From Cepaea nemoralis (taxonomy: Eukaryota; Mollusca; Gastropoda; Stylommatophora; Helicidae): a stretch of DNA of 64,000 nucleotides. A program made the translations under genes and the position numbers. Where the stretch lies: assembly GCA_014155875.1 (NCBI GenBank), contig JACEFZ010024509.1:498501-562500 (forward strand). The letters are read 5' to 3'. Positions 63,608 to 64,000 of this stretch are shown here, piece after piece (position 1 is the stretch's first letter; each line of letters begins with the position of its first letter). Under the pieces are notes generated by a model. That model saw only the letters and a program-made list of their open reading frames with translations. It was not told where the DNA came from and ran no database searches.

Positions 63608-64000
63608 AAATAATTACAAATGAGATACTTACCTTTCAGAAAACTCTACTAGCACATAACATGACACATGTAGGTCTGCTTTTTCACTGATTGTGATGTT
63701 CACTTTATAACAGTCAGTCACAGGCAACATTGACAGACCTTTTGACTGGCTGTAGGTACTATCAGTTGTATAATCTTTTCTGCTTTGGTCTCCTTGTTAT
63801 CGCTTGGCAATACTCTGAATGTGATAACATTCATACATTCATGACAAACATTTCTAAATAAATAAAACATATTTAGAATGTGCGACGGTACAGCAAAATG
63901 AAACCTGCTGTGTGCAAGTAAGTTCACAATACCAATTTTTACGTCTTCAGGCTAGAACCACATTAGCATAGACCAAGATGTAATCCTAGGGTAAATTGGT
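63608..64000. other. Duplicated flank after the GAA tract, copy 2
   Basis: Matches 11846-12000 and parts of 12337-12830. It carries one minisatellite monomer ('atgaaacctgctgtgtgc') at about 63897. The window ends inside the duplicated unit. No gene seen. Confidence 0.7.

Noticed and set aside
63119..63613. 164-codon Glu/Lys ORF, and similar ORFs at 11545-11884
   Set aside because: They are translations of the (GAA)n tracts; frames change only with repeat phase.

Overview
The window is animal nuclear DNA, very rich in transposable elements. Only one family looks like host genes: two BTB-Kelch-like (KLHL-type) copies on the minus strand, at 2771-4470 and 60843-62540. There are no operons, no rRNA and no convincing free-standing tRNA gene. 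The mix of RTE-like LINEs, I/Nimb-like LINEs with RNase H, tRNA-derived SINEs, mariner, Tc1 and hAT DNA elements and Ty3/gypsy elements fits an invertebrate metazoan. The style recalls marine molluscs, but the sequence alone does not prove the phylum.

The main architecture is a large direct duplication. Copy 1 occupies 1 to about 12.8 kb, followed by its minisatellite at 15.4-15.6 kb. Copy 2 occupies about 42.8 kb to the window end. Both copies hold, in the same order and orientation: an AT-rich degenerate repeat array, a noncoding segment with a ~65-bp minisatellite, a KLHL-like gene, its 5' flank, a (GAA)n tract, and a segment ending in a ~38-bp minisatellite monomer. Each copy then took different insertions. 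Copy 1 gained a SINE (2334-2575), a LINE (LINE-A, 4796-11378) that contains another LINE (LINE-B, 5494-8912), a truncated RNase H LINE piece (12001-12336) and LINE-C (12831-15370). Copy 2 gained a hAT-type MITE (44324-44685), a mariner (46531-57284) that contains a 9.4-kb LTR retrotransposon, a rearranged I-like LINE (57428-60150) and an internally deleted LINE-D derivative (60158-60835). The KLHL gene in copy 2 is open. In copy 1 a 4-bp deletion splits it.

The most notable element is the LTR retrotransposon at 46722-56149. It has 2.17-kb LTRs that differ by one substitution and one homopolymer base, a 5-bp target duplication (ATCAG), and one uninterrupted 1527-codon gag-pol. Its domain order is Gag, protease, integrase, reverse transcriptase, RNase H. 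Integrase before RT is the Ty1/copia-like order of the Gmr1 lineage of Ty3/gypsy. It lies inside a dead mariner. A second Ty3/gypsy element, with the usual RT-RNase H-integrase order, lies at 29119-34515. It appears to use two -1 frameshift sites and carries an in-frame stop in RT.

The DNA between the duplicates (15.6-42.8 kb) holds tandem arrays (148-bp, ~75-bp and 13/26-bp units), LINE fragments, a Tc1 relic, LINE-E (24396-25890), the second gypsy element, LINE-D (36457-40860, with a SINE and another LINE tail inside it), an old LTR relic (41070-41511) and long dinucleotide tracts. Several stretches (18.8-20.4, 25.9-29.1, 34.5-35.7 and 41.5-42.8 kb) show nothing I can assign firmly.
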